From Streptomyces sp. DG2A-72 (GTDB lineage: Bacteria; Actinomycetota; Actinomycetes; Streptomycetales; Streptomycetaceae), in assembly GCF_030499575.1 (NCBI RefSeq), contig NZ_JASTLC010000001.1, positions 6,348,001 through 6,412,000 on the forward strand: a stretch of DNA of 64,000 bases. Reading direction: 5' to 3'. A program made the translations under genes and the position numbers. Of this stretch, positions 25,366-33,776 are shown piece after piece. Position 1 is the stretch's first letter, and each line of letters begins with the position of its first letter. The notes below the pieces were generated by a model, which saw nothing but the letters and a program-made list of their open reading frames with translations, did not search any database and had not been told where the DNA came from.

Positions 25366-26262
25366 CTATTCGGATCCGGATTTCGAGGATTTCTCGAGCG
25401 ACTTCGCGATCTCCATCGCCCGCTCCCTCGACGCCACTCCCTCCAGCCGCAGCGTCACGTCCTCGCCGTCCGTCCGGTGCATCCACAGCAGCGTTGGACC
25501 CGCTGTCCGTTCCTTGCGGGTGTAGCGGTCCCCGTTCTCGTCGACCAGCCAGAAGCTGAGCAGGTGTGGCCGGGGGAACCACAGGGCCAGGTCCGAGCCC
25601 GACGTGCCGCCCCCGCCCAGTTGCAGCCACTCCGGCTGTTCGCGCACGGTCTTGGCGAAGGAGACGTCCAGGCGGGCCGGGTACTCGTCCAGCCGGATCG
25701 TGCGCCCGTCCTCCTGACGGCACAACGTCACCAGGAACCGCCCCTGCGGCTCGGCCGTCACCGCCACGGCCTCCGGCGTGCCGAACGCCTTGGGCACCAG
25801 CGGCGCGAACCCGGCCCGCCGCTCCGCCTGCGCCAGCGACACCGACCTCCCGCAGCCGGGCACCTCGGCACCCGGAGAAGGCTCCGCCGACGGGTCGTAC
25901 CGCACCTCGACCCCGCCGAAGCCGAACCAGTCGAAGACCGTGGCCCGCACCGGAGGCGTGAGCACCAGCACCGTCAGCAGACCGCACAGCGCCGCGGTCA
26001 GCGCACGCCATCGCACCCGCGTCCACCGCCGGACCACCCGCAGCCGCTCACCGGTGCCCGACGGCTCGGCCACCGGTACGGGCACCTGCTCGGCGAGTAT
26101 CTGCTGCAGCACCCGCTCGACCATCGTCTCGGAACCGTCGGCCCCGGGCCGGTCCAGCGACCGACCCAGCGCCCTCAGTTCCTCCGGCAGCCGCGAGGCC
26201 TCGCCGCGACGCCGGCCGCCGTCCTGGTCGTCGTACGACTCCTGGCCGTCACTCATGCTCAT
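25366..26262 (-). CDS. Putative membrane anti-sigma factor partner
   Basis: About 298 residues from ATG 26262; GTG 26265 and ATG 26256 are alternatives, all overlapping the end of the sigma gene. An acidic cytoplasmic N-terminus (about 1-80, with RLPEELRALGRSLD and VERVLQQILAEQ) leads to one transmembrane helix (WRALTAALCGLLTVLVL). An extracellular domain follows with FDWFGFGGVEVRYDPSAEP, PEAVAVTAEP, GRTIRLDEYPARLD and LLSFWLVDENGDRYT. This topology and the overlap with an ECF sigma gene fit a transmembrane anti-sigma/sensor protein. There is no clear zinc-binding anti-sigma motif. Confidence 0.7.
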   Translation of the reverse strand: MSMSDGQESYDDQDGGRRRGEASRLPEELRALGRSLDRPGADGSETMVERVLQQILAEQVPVPVAEPSGTGERLRVVRRWTRVRWRALTAALCGLLTVLVLTPPVRATVFDWFGFGGVEVRYDPSAEPSPGAEVPGCGRSVSLAQAERRAGFAPLVPKAFGTPEAVAVTAEPQGRFLVTLCRQEDGRTIRLDEYPARLDVSFAKTVREQPEWLQLGGGGTSGSDLALWFPRPHLLSFWLVDENGDRYTRKERTAGPTLLWMHRTDGEDVTLRLEGVASRERAMEIAKSLEKSSKSGSE

Positions 26263-26851
26263 CACCCCCTTCCCGAGGCTGGAAATCCGGCAGCAGCCTG
26301 CTCAGCTTCCGCAGGGCGCGGTTGAGCCGGGACTTCACCGTGCCCCTGGGCCAGCCCAGGGCCTGGGCCGTCTCGGACTCGTCCATCTCCAGCAGATAGC
26401 GGTAGGTGACGACCAGACGGTGCTCCTCGCTCAGCTTCTCCAGAGCGGTCTGCAGCGCGACCCGGCGCTCTATCTCCAGGGCCGCCACCGCCGGGTCCGC
26501 CGAAGCCGGTATCAGCGGCTCCGCCTCCACGAACGCCGCCTCGCGGCCGGCGAGCGTGCGCTGGCGGGCCGCCGTGCGCACTGTGTTCCTCGTCTCATTG
26601 GCGACGATCGACAGCAGCCAGGGCTTGAACGCCGCGCCGTCCTTGAACCGGCCCAGCGCGCAGTACGCCTTTACGAAGGCCTGCTGCACCACGTCTTCCG
26701 CGTCCGCACCCGCCCCGAGCGCCGCGGCCGCACGCAGCGCGATGCCCGTATGGGCCCGCACCAGCTCCGCATACGCCTCCGGCTCTCCGGCGCGTACGCG
26801 TGCGATCACCGCGGCCTCATCGACGATGCGGCCCCCCTCCCGCGTCCTCAC
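26249..26851 (-). CDS. ECF sigma factor
   Basis: 200 residues from GTG 26851. Region 2 is visible as [20 protein letters not shown]... [21 protein letters not shown] and [19 protein letters not shown]. Region 4 is [21 protein letters not shown] with the [23 protein letters not shown]. It should direct RNA polymerase to a small regulon, probably under control of the membrane protein encoded next to it (the genes overlap by about 14 bp). The upstream 90 bp also serves the divergent trpS gene. No ECF-type promoter could be named with confidence. Confidence 0.9.
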   Translation of the reverse strand: MRTREGGRIVDEAAVIARVRAGEPEAYAELVRAHTGIALRAAAALGAGADAEDVVQQAFVKAYCALGRFKDGAAFKPWLLSIVANETRNTVRTAARQRTLAGREAAFVEAEPLIPASADPAVAALEIERRVALQTALEKLSEEHRLVVTYRYLLEMDESETAQALGWPRGTVKSRLNRALRKLSRLLPDFQPREGGDEHE

Positions 26852-26951
26852 ACTCTTGTTACACCGCCGGGGCCAGATCGGTTCCCACCTGTTCCCGGCC
26901 AGTTCTCAGCCCGTTCCGGATCGCCCTCTGAGACCTGAGAGAATGGTGGAC

Positions 26952-27965
26952 ATGGCCCTTGATCGTCCTCGCGTGCTCTCCGGAATCCAGCCCACCGCAG
27001 GCTCGTTCCACCTCGGCAACTACCTCGGCGCCGTCCGTCAGTGGGTGGCCCTGCAGGAGACCCACGACGCGTTCTACATGGTCGTCGACCTGCACGCGAT
27101 CACGGTTCCGCAGGACCCGAAGGAGCTGCGGGCCAACACCCGCCTCGCCGCGGCGCAGCTGCTGGCCGCGGGACTCGACGCGGAGCGCTGCACGCTCTTC
27201 GTCCAGAGCCATGTCCCCGAGCACGCCCAGCTCGCCTGGATCATGAACTGCCTCACCGGCTTCGGCGAGGCCTCCCGCATGACCCAGTTCAAGGACAAGT
27301 CCGCCAAGCAGGGCGCCGACCGTGCCAGCGTCGGCCTCTTCACGTACCCGGTCCTCCAGGTCGCGGACATCCTGCTCTACCAGGCGAACGAGGTCCCGGT
27401 CGGCGAGGACCAGCGCCAGCACATCGAGCTCACCCGTGACCTCGCCGAGCGCTTCAACGGCCGCTTCGGCGCGACCTTCACGATTCCGAAGCCGTACATC
27501 CTCAGGGAGACGGCGAAGATCTACGACCTCCAGGAACCGTCGATCAAGATGAGCAAGTCGGCGTCAACCCCGAAGGGGTTGATCAATCTGCTCGACGATC
27601 CCAAGGCCACCGCCAAGAAGGTCAAGAGCGCGGTCACCGACACGGACACCGTGATCCGCTTCGACGCGGAGAACAAGCCGGGCGTCAGCAACCTGCTCAC
27701 CATCTACTCGACCCTCACGGGCGAGGGGGTCGCGGACCTGGAGCAGAAGTACGACGGCAAGGGCTACGGCGCACTCAAGACCGACCTTGCCGAGATCATG
27801 GTCGGGTTCGTGACGCCGTTCCGCGAGCGCACCCAGCAGTACCTGGACGACCCGGAGACGCTGGACTCGATCCTCGCCAAGGGCGCGGAGAAGGCGCGTG
27901 CCGTCGCCGCGGAGACCCTGTCCCAGGCGTACGACAGGGTGGGCTTCCTGCCCGCGAAGCACTGA
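26952..27965 (+). CDS. trpS: Tryptophanyl-tRNA synthetase
   Basis: 337 residues from ATG 26952 ([20 protein letters not shown]); ATG 26943 in the same frame is possible but GGTGG fits the later start. Class I aminoacyl-tRNA synthetase with the HIGH-type motif [10 protein letters not shown] and KMSKS at residues 199-203. [20 protein letters not shown] and the Trp-pocket residues are also present. It charges tRNA-Trp with tryptophan. The length is normal. No T-box or leader peptide was evident in the roughly 90 bp upstream. It is a single gene, followed after 150 bp by the 2H phosphoesterase. Confidence 0.95.
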   Translation: MALDRPRVLSGIQPTAGSFHLGNYLGAVRQWVALQETHDAFYMVVDLHAITVPQDPKELRANTRLAAAQLLAAGLDAERCTLFVQSHVPEHAQLAWIMNCLTGFGEASRMTQFKDKSAKQGADRASVGLFTYPVLQVADILLYQANEVPVGEDQRQHIELTRDLAERFNGRFGATFTIPKPYILRETAKIYDLQEPSIKMSKSASTPKGLINLLDDPKATAKKVKSAVTDTDTVIRFDAENKPGVSNLLTIYSTLTGEGVADLEQKYDGKGYGALKTDLAEIMVGFVTPFRERTQQYLDDPETLDSILAKGAEKARAVAAETLSQAYDRVGFLPAKH

Positions 27966-28114
27966 CAGGCACTCAGGCGCACCACCGCACAGACGTACTA
28001 CTGGGCAGAGCGCTGCACATCACTACGGTTGCGCCTGCCCACAACACACCCGTGGCCGTACAGTCGATAGCCGGACGGCTGGGAACGCACCCGAAAAAGA
28101 CGACAGGAGACGAC

Positions 28115-28693
28115 GTGGGGACCGTAACGATCGGTGTGTCGATCGCGGTCCCGGAGCCTCACGGCAGCCTGCTCCAGGAGCGGCGCGCGGGCTTCGGCGA
28201 CGCCGCGGCGCACGGCATCCCCACGCACGTCACCCTGCTGCCGCCGACAGAGGTCGACGACGGCGAGCTGCCCGCGATCGAGGCCCACCTCGTCGAGGTC
28301 GCGGCCGCCGTGCGCCCCTTCCCGATGCGGCTGTCCGGCACGGGCACCTTCCGCCCCCTGTCCCCGGTCGTGTTCGTCCAGGTCGTCGAGGGCGCCGCGG
28401 CCTGCACCTGGCTGCAGAAGCAGGTCCGCGACGCGTCCGGCCCGGTGGCTCGCGAGCTGCAGTTCCCGTACCACCCGCATGTCACCGTGGCGCACGGCAT
28501 CGACGACGAGGCGATGGACCACGCCTTCGAGGAACTCGCCGACTACACCGCCGCCTGGCCCTGCACCGGCTTCGCGCTCTACGAACAGGGCGCCGACGGC
28601 GTATGGCGCAAGCTGCGCGAGTTCACCTTCGGCAGCGCGGTCGTACCACCGCAGCCGGATCACGTGGAGCGGGGCTCCCTGCCGACTCGCTAG
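28115..28693 (+). CDS. 2H phosphoesterase (2'-5' RNA ligase family)
   Basis: 192 residues from GTG 28115, with AGGAGA 7 bp upstream. The two HxT motifs of the 2H superfamily are present: THVTLLPP near residue 40 and HPHVTVAHG near residue 125. Between them lie RLSGTGTFRPLSPVVFVQVV and CTWLQKQV. Such proteins hydrolyse or ligate 2'-5' linked or cyclic-phosphate RNA or nucleotide substrates; the natural substrate of the Streptomyces members is unknown. It converges with the dprE2-like gene, with only about 10 bp between stops. Confidence 0.85.
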   Translation: MGTVTIGVSIAVPEPHGSLLQERRAGFGDAAAHGIPTHVTLLPPTEVDDGELPAIEAHLVEVAAAVRPFPMRLSGTGTFRPLSPVVFVQVVEGAAACTWLQKQVRDASGPVARELQFPYHPHVTVAHGIDDEAMDHAFEELADYTAAWPCTGFALYEQGADGVWRKLREFTFGSAVVPPQPDHVERGSLPTR

Positions 28694-28702
28694 AACTCGG
28701 CC

Positions 28703-29458
28703 CTAGAGCGGCAGCCGCCGGAACACCGCCCGCGGCACATGCCGCAGCGCCGACATCACCAGCCGCAGTGCGCCCGGCACCCACACCGTCTCCGAGCGCC
28801 GCCTCAGGCCCAGCTCGATGGCCGTCGCGACCGCTTCCGGAGTCGTGGCGAGCGGTGCCTCTTCCAGTCCGGCGGTCATCTTCGACCGTACGAACCCGGG
28901 GCGTACGACCATGACGTGCACGCCGGTGCCGTGGAGCGCGTCGCCCAGGCCCTGGGTGAAGGCGTCGAGGCCGGCCTTGCTGGAGCCGTAGATGAAGTTG
29001 GCGCGGCGGGCGCGTTCGCCGGCGACGGAGGAGAGCACGACCAGGGAGCCGTGGCCCTGGGTCTGCAACGCGCGCGCGGCGACGAGTGCCGAGGACACCG
29101 CGCCCGTGTAGTTGGTCTGCGCGACCCGTACCGCGGCGGCCGGTTCGCGCTCGTCGTGCGCCTGGTCGCCGAGGATGCCGAAGGCGAGCAGCACCATGTC
29201 GATGTCGCCCTCCGCGAAGACCTTGCCGAGCACTGTTTCGTGGGAGTCGGGGTCGAGCGCGTCGAAGGGGACGGTGTGCACCTCGGCCCCGAGGGCGCGC
29301 AGTTCGGCGGCGGCCCCGTCGAGCGCGGGCGTCGGGCGGCCCGCCAGCCACACCGTGCGGGTGCGGCGGGCGATCAGGCGGCGCGCGGTGGCCAGCGCGA
29401 TCTCGGACGTACCGCCGAGGACGAGCAGGGACTGGGGGAGGCCGAAGGCGTCCTTCAC
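28703..29458 (-). CDS. dprE2: Decaprenylphospho-ketoribose reductase (DprE2-type SDR)
   Basis: 251 residues from GTG 29458, chosen because AGGAG lies about 8 bp upstream. Short-chain dehydrogenase/reductase: dinucleotide motif LLVLGGTSEIALATARRL, LLAFGILGDQ, catalytic Ser in VVLSSVAGERARR, and Tyr/Lys in FIYGSSKAGLDAFTQG. The sequence and the neighbour upstream (DprE1-like) match the reductase that makes polyprenylphosphoryl arabinose from the 2-keto intermediate. The gap to the dprE1 stop is about 20 bp, so the two form an operon. The C-terminal part (WVPGALRLVMSALRHVPRAV) may associate with the membrane. Confidence 0.85.
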   Translation of the reverse strand: MKDAFGLPQSLLVLGGTSEIALATARRLIARRTRTVWLAGRPTPALDGAAAELRALGAEVHTVPFDALDPDSHETVLGKVFAEGDIDMVLLAFGILGDQAHDEREPAAAVRVAQTNYTGAVSSALVAARALQTQGHGSLVVLSSVAGERARRANFIYGSSKAGLDAFTQGLGDALHGTGVHVMVVRPGFVRSKMTAGLEEAPLATTPEAVATAIELGLRRRSETVWVPGALRLVMSALRHVPRAVFRRLPL

Positions 29459-29477
29459 GACAGCTCCTAGAGGTTGC

Positions 29478-30827
29478 CTAGAGGGTGAGGCGGCGCGACA
29501 GGTCCGACACGAACACCCCGCGCGGGTCCAACTGCGCACGCAGGGCGCGGAACTCGTCGAGCCGGGGGTACATCGAGGAGAGCAGTTCCGGACGCAGCCG
29601 GGCGTCCTTGGCCAGGTAGACGCGCCCGCCCGCCGCGGCCACCTCCTCGTCCAGTTCGTCGAGGAGGGCGCCGAGGCCGGGCAGTCCGGCCGGGATGTCC
29701 AGGGCCAGCGTCCAGCCGGGCACGGGGAAGGAGAGCCAGCCCGGGTCGGCGTCCCCGAAGCGCTTGAGGACGGCGAGGAACGACGGGCAGCGGTGCTCGC
29801 AGATGCGCCGCACGATCCGGCGCAGGGCGTCCTCCTGGCCGTATCCGACGACGAACTGGTACTGCACGAAGCCGCTGCGGCCGTAGACGCGGTTCCAGTG
29901 GGGGACGCCGTCGAGGGGGTGGAAGAAGGTGGAGAGCTTCTGCAGCTGACCGGTACGCGCGCGTGGCGCCTTCCGGTACCAGAGCTCGTTGAACAGCCCC
30001 ACGGTGGTACGGGTGAGCAGCCCCTCCGGGAGGAAGGCGGGGGCGGGCGGCAACTGGGCGGGGCGGAACGAAAGCGGGGCTCTACGCGCGCGTGCGGGCA
30101 GCGTGTCGAGCGGTGCGTGGTCGCCGCGGGTCAGCACCGCGCGGCCCGTCGCCGCGCCGCGTGCCAGGAGGTCGATCCAGGCGACCGAGTAGCGGTAGAG
30201 GTGGTCGGTCGCGGTCAGACGGGCCATCAGATCGTCGAGGTCCGTGGCGCGTTCGGTGTCGACGGACATGAGGGAGGTCTGTACCGGCTGGAGCTGGACC
30301 GTCGCGGTCAGGATGGCGCCGGTCAGGCCCATACCGCCGGCCGTCGCGTCGAAGAGGGGGGTGTCGCGGCCGACGGTGCGGATCTCGCCGTCGGCGGTGA
30401 GAAGTTCCAGCGACAGGACGTGCCTGCTGAAGGAGCCGGACACATGGTGGTTCTTGCCGTGGATGTCGGCGCCGATCGCGCCGCCGACCGTCACCTGGCG
30501 GGTGCCGGGCGTGACGGGGACGAACCAGCCGAGCGGCAGCAGGACTTCCATCAGGCGGTGCAGTGAGACACCCGCGTCGCACAGGACGGTGCCGCCCTCG
30601 GCGTCGATGGCGTGGACGCGGTCCAGGGCCGTCATGTCGAGCACGGTCCCGCCGGCGTTCTGCGCCGCGTCCCCGTACGCCCGTCCCAGCCCTCTGGGGA
30701 TGCCGCCGCGGGCCCCGCAGCCCCGGACGGCCGCCGCGGCCTCCTCGTACGTCCGTGGGCGGATCAGCCGGGCGGCGGTGGGAGCGGTGCGGCCCCATCC
30801 CGTGACGGAAACGGTGTCGGCAGACAT
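29478..30827 (-). CDS. dprE1: Decaprenylphosphoryl-ribose 2'-oxidase (DprE1-type)
   Basis: 449 residues. The FAD-binding (VAO-type) N-terminus has GIPRGLGRAYGDAAQN and PGTRQVTVGGAIGADIHGKN. The C-terminal domain has VLKRFGDADPGWLSFPVPGW and LAKDARLRPELLSSMYPR, ending in DLSRRL, all as in mycobacterial DprE1. In the segment matching the benzothiazinone-target cysteine, the sequence reads GWTLALDIP, with Ala375 in place of Cys. It should oxidise the 2'-OH of polyprenylphosphoryl ribose. It is transcribed with dprE2 and diverges from the PAP2/UbiA/GtrA genes. Confidence 0.9.
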   Translation of the reverse strand: MSADTVSVTGWGRTAPTAARLIRPRTYEEAAAAVRGCGARGGIPRGLGRAYGDAAQNAGGTVLDMTALDRVHAIDAEGGTVLCDAGVSLHRLMEVLLPLGWFVPVTPGTRQVTVGGAIGADIHGKNHHVSGSFSRHVLSLELLTADGEIRTVGRDTPLFDATAGGMGLTGAILTATVQLQPVQTSLMSVDTERATDLDDLMARLTATDHLYRYSVAWIDLLARGAATGRAVLTRGDHAPLDTLPARARRAPLSFRPAQLPPAPAFLPEGLLTRTTVGLFNELWYRKAPRARTGQLQKLSTFFHPLDGVPHWNRVYGRSGFVQYQFVVGYGQEDALRRIVRRICEHRCPSFLAVLKRFGDADPGWLSFPVPGWTLALDIPAGLPGLGALLDELDEEVAAAGGRVYLAKDARLRPELLSSMYPRLDEFRALRAQLDPRGVFVSDLSRRLTL

Positions 30828-30948
30828 GCGGTGACCGTATAGCCGAGGTTTGTCGACCTGTTTCGTAACATTCCGTCACTCGCCGAAATGGGTGATTAAT
30901 GGGATGTCGCTCAATATTGCCGTAATTCCGGCAGGGGTGGCGTGAACA
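30828..30948. promoter_or_regulatory. Divergent promoter region of the arabinose-lipid cluster
   Basis: This 121-bp gap separates dprE1 (minus) from the PAP2 gene (plus). It is clearly more AT-rich than its surroundings (stretches such as TGGGTGATTAATGGGATG and CTCAATATTGCCGTAATT), as expected for back-to-back promoters. No single -10/-35 pair could be chosen with confidence. Confidence 0.5.
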
Positions 30949-31467
30949 GTGAGTCCAGTGGACGACTTCGACACCATGGACGACCGAATCCTTTCCGCAT
31001 TCCATGCCTGCGGTGCGGACCCGCGCGTCGCGGGCGCCGCGCGTGCCCTGTCCTGGGCGGGTGAGCACGGTGCGCTGTGGATCGCGGCGGGTCTCGCCGG
31101 TGCGGCCGTGGACGGAGCGCGGCGCGGCGCCTGGTTGCGGGGCACAGCGCTCACCGCGGGCGCGCACGTCGCCAGCATGGGCGTGAAGCGTGTCGTATGC
31201 CGTGCGCGTCCCACGCATCTCGCGCCCCGCGTGCGCACCGCCGGCCGTCACTCCTTCCCGAGCTCGCACGCCACCTCGGCAGCCGCGGCGGCCGTCGCCT
31301 ACGGCGCACTCGGCGCCCCCCTCGTCCCCCCGCTCGCCGTCGCCATGTGCCTCTCCCGCCTGGTCGTCGGCGTGCACTACCCCTCCGACGTCGCGGCGGG
31401 GGCCGCGCTCGGAGCGCTGACGGCGCGTCTCGGGGCGCGCTGGATGCGGGGGAGCAGGCATGACTGA
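30949..31467 (+). CDS. PAP2-family phosphatase, candidate phosphoribosyl-lipid phosphatase
   Basis: 172 residues from GTG 30949. The three PAP2 signature segments are present: KRVVCRARP, HSFPSSHATSAAAAA and SRLVVGVHYPSDVAAG, with the catalytic His residues in place. About four hydrophobic segments make it a membrane phosphatase. The next gene is a UbiA-type polyprenyl-phosphate phosphoribosyltransferase that overlaps it by 8 bp, and DprE1/DprE2 lie divergently. This is the arrangement of Rv3807c in mycobacteria, where a PAP2 protein removes the 5-phosphate from decaprenylphosphoryl phosphoribose. The role is inferred from that context. Confidence 0.8.
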   Translation: MSPVDDFDTMDDRILSAFHACGADPRVAGAARALSWAGEHGALWIAAGLAGAAVDGARRGAWLRGTALTAGAHVASMGVKRVVCRARPTHLAPRVRTAGRHSFPSSHATSAAAAAVAYGALGAPLVPPLAVAMCLSRLVVGVHYPSDVAAGAALGALTARLGARWMRGSRHD

Positions 31468-32446
31468 GACGGCACCGATCAGGACCCCCGCCGAGGGCAC
31501 GCGCCCCACCAAGGCCGCGCACTACCCGGACGGCGTGCGCCCCACCCCCAACGCGCCCCCGAAACGCCCCCTCCTGCGCGGTCTCCTCACGACCGCACGC
31601 CCCAAGCAGTGGGTCAAGAACGTCCTGGTCGTCGCCGCCCCCGCTGCCGCCGGGCAGTTGCTCGTGCCGGGCGCACTCACCCGCATCGCGCTGGTCTTCG
31701 CGCTGTTCACGGCCTGCGCCGCCGCCGTCTACCTGATCAACGACGCCCGCGACGCCGAGGCCGACCGCGCCCACCCCACCAAGTGCCACCGCCCCGTCGC
31801 CGCCGGCCAGGTCCCCGTACCGGTCGCGTACGCCGTCGGCGGCGCCCTCGCCCTCCTCGCGCCGGTCGCGGCGGCCTGGCTCACCACGCCCGCCGTCGCT
31901 GCGCTGCTGACCGCGTACATCGGCATGCAACTGGCGTACTGCATCAGCCTCAAGCACGTCCTGGTCGTCGACCTCGTCGTCGTCACCACCGGGTTCCTGA
32001 TGCGGGCGATGGTCGGCGGGCTCGCGCTCGACATCCCCCTGTCGCGCTGGTTCCTGATCACCACCGGCTTCGGCGCGCTGTTCATGGTGGCGGCCAAGCG
32101 CTACTCCGAAGCCGTCCAGATGGCCGGCACCGCGGGCGCCACGCGCGCGTTGCTCACCGAATACACCACCGGCTACCTGCGCTTCGTATGGCAGCTGGCG
32201 GCCGGCGTCGCCGTCCTCGGCTACTGCCTGTGGGCCCTCGAGGAGGGCGGCGTCCCCAACACCAGCGTCCTGCCGTGGCGGCAGCTGTCCATGGTCGCCT
32301 TCATCGTGGCGATCCTCCGCTACGCCGTCTTCGCCGACCGCGGCACCGCGGGCGAACCCGAGGACGTCGTCCTCCACGACCGCGCCCTCGCACTCATCGC
32401 GCTGGCATGGCTGGCGATGTACGGCTTGGCGGTGGCCAACTGGTGA
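31460..32446 (+). CDS. Polyprenyl-phosphate phosphoribosyltransferase (UbiA family)
   Basis: 328 residues with about nine membrane segments after a cytoplasmic Pro-rich N-terminus. The UbiA Asp-rich motif NDARDAEADRAHPTKCHRP (near 95-113) carries the Mg/diphosphate ligands. The start ARPKQWVKNVLV and the second motif around AAKRYSE are those of decaprenyl-phosphate phosphoribosyltransferase (Rv3806c type). It would transfer 5-phosphoribose from PRPP to polyprenyl phosphate, the first step of the arabinosyl-donor route whose later steps are encoded next to it. It overlaps the genes on both sides. Confidence 0.88.
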   Translation: MTETAPIRTPAEGTRPTKAAHYPDGVRPTPNAPPKRPLLRGLLTTARPKQWVKNVLVVAAPAAAGQLLVPGALTRIALVFALFTACAAAVYLINDARDAEADRAHPTKCHRPVAAGQVPVPVAYAVGGALALLAPVAAAWLTTPAVAALLTAYIGMQLAYCISLKHVLVVDLVVVTTGFLMRAMVGGLALDIPLSRWFLITTGFGALFMVAAKRYSEAVQMAGTAGATRALLTEYTTGYLRFVWQLAAGVAVLGYCLWALEEGGVPNTSVLPWRQLSMVAFIVAILRYAVFADRGTAGEPEDVVLHDRALALIALAWLAMYGLAVANW

Positions 32447-32871
32447 ACCTGCCGCGCGGCCGTGAACTGCTGGGATTCGGCGGAGTGGGCCTCCTCGCCT
32501 ACGCCGTCGACCTCGCCCTCTTCACCTGGCTGCGCGGACCCGCCGGAGTAGGACCGCTCACCGCCAAGACGATCTCCTTCCTGGCGGGCTGCTCCGTGGC
32601 GTACGTGGGCAACGCGTTCGGCACCTACCGGGCCACCAGACCGCGCGGTCTGCGCCCGTACGCCGTGTTCTTCGCGGTGAACGCCGCAGGGGCGCTCGTC
32701 CAGCTCCTGTGCCTCGCCGTCAGCCACTATGGCCTCGGCTTCACCTCGCAGCGCGCGGACACCGTATCCGGCGCGGGAATCGGCATGGCGATCGCCACTG
32801 TCCTGCGGTTTTGGGGCACTCGGACATTGGTCTTCCGCAACGAGGGCAGGGTCGGATCATGGACTGGCTGA
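32443..32871 (+). CDS. GtrA-like membrane protein
   Basis: 142 residues from GTG 32443, which overlaps the UbiA stop as GTGA. Four hydrophobic segments and the GtrA pattern are present (FGGVGLLAYAVDLALFTWLR, KTISFLAGCSVAYVGNAFGT, VLRFWGTRTLVFR at the end). GtrA-family proteins are thought to help polyprenyl-linked sugars cross the membrane or to anchor glycosyltransferases. In mycobacteria a GtrA protein (Rv3789) is encoded next to dprE1. Here it completes the same gene set. Its 3' end overlaps the yihY-type gene by 13 bp. Confidence 0.85.
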   Translation: MNLPRGRELLGFGGVGLLAYAVDLALFTWLRGPAGVGPLTAKTISFLAGCSVAYVGNAFGTYRATRPRGLRPYAVFFAVNAAGALVQLLCLAVSHYGLGFTSQRADTVSGAGIGMAIATVLRFWGTRTLVFRNEGRVGSWTG

Positions 32872-33776
32872 AAAAGCTCCCTGTCGTCGGGCCGATGGTG
32901 GCCCGATTGATGACCACGCACGCGTGGCGGTCGTACGAGCGTCTGGACCGGGTGAAGTGGACGCGGCTGGCCGCCGCGATGACGTTCATCAGCTTCGTGG
33001 CGCTCTTCCCGCTGCTGACGGTGGCCGCCGCCATCGCCGCGGCGACCCTCAGCACATCCCGACAGAACGAGCTGGAGGACAAGATCGCCGAGCAGGTGCC
33101 CGGCATCTCCGAGCAGCTCAACATCGACGGCCTCGTCGCCAACGCCGGCACCGTCGGCCTCATCGCCGGCGCCCTGCTGCTGTTCACCGGCATCGGCTGG
33201 GTCGGCTCGATGCGCGACTGTCTGCGCGCGGTGTGGGAGCTGCCCGACAGCGAGGAGAACCCGGTCCTGAGCAAGGCCAAGGACGCGGGCATCCTCGTAG
33301 GCCTCGGCGGCGCGACCCTCGTGACGCTCGCCGCCTCCACCGTCGCCTCCGCGATGGTCGGCTGGATCACCGAGCAGATCGGCCTCAAGGAGGGCGGCTG
33401 GGGCGGGGTCCTGCTGTACATCGCCGCGTTCGCCGTCGCCGTCCTCGCGAATTTCCTCGTGCTCCTGTACGTCCTCACCCTGCTGCCCGGCGTCGAACCG
33501 CCGCGCCGTCGGCTGATGGTGGCCGCGCTGATCGGCGCGATCGGGTTCGAGCTGCTCAAGCTGCTGCTCAGTGGCTATATGCAGGGCGTGGCCGGGAAGA
33601 GCATGTACGGCGCGTTCGGCGTCCCCGTCGCCCTGCTGCTGTGGATCAACTTCACCTCGAAGCTGGTCCTGTTCTGTGCCGCGTGGACGGCGACGGGGAG
33701 CAAGGAGACCGAGATCGCCGGGGTCACGGACGAGTCCGGCGACGCACCAGATCAGGCAGCGGCCACCGGCGGTTGA
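32859..33776 (+). CDS. YihY/BrkB-family membrane protein
   Basis: 305 residues from ATG 32859. About six transmembrane segments and the YihY/virulence-factor-BrkB pattern are visible: LAAAMTFISFVALFPLLTV, GLIAGALLLFTGIGWVGSMR, VWELPDSEENP, NFLVLLYVLTLLPG, GYMQGVAGKSMYGAFGVPVA and LLLWINFTSKLVLFCAAW. The family is conserved but its function is unsettled. It overlaps the GtrA gene and is probably in the same transcript. Its 3' end overlaps the convergent carboxypeptidase gene by 53 bp. Confidence 0.9.
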   Translation: MDWLKKLPVVGPMVARLMTTHAWRSYERLDRVKWTRLAAAMTFISFVALFPLLTVAAAIAAATLSTSRQNELEDKIAEQVPGISEQLNIDGLVANAGTVGLIAGALLLFTGIGWVGSMRDCLRAVWELPDSEENPVLSKAKDAGILVGLGGATLVTLAASTVASAMVGWITEQIGLKEGGWGGVLLYIAAFAVAVLANFLVLLYVLTLLPGVEPPRRRLMVAALIGAIGFELLKLLLSGYMQGVAGKSMYGAFGVPVALLLWINFTSKLVLFCAAWTATGSKETEIAGVTDESGDAPDQAAATGG

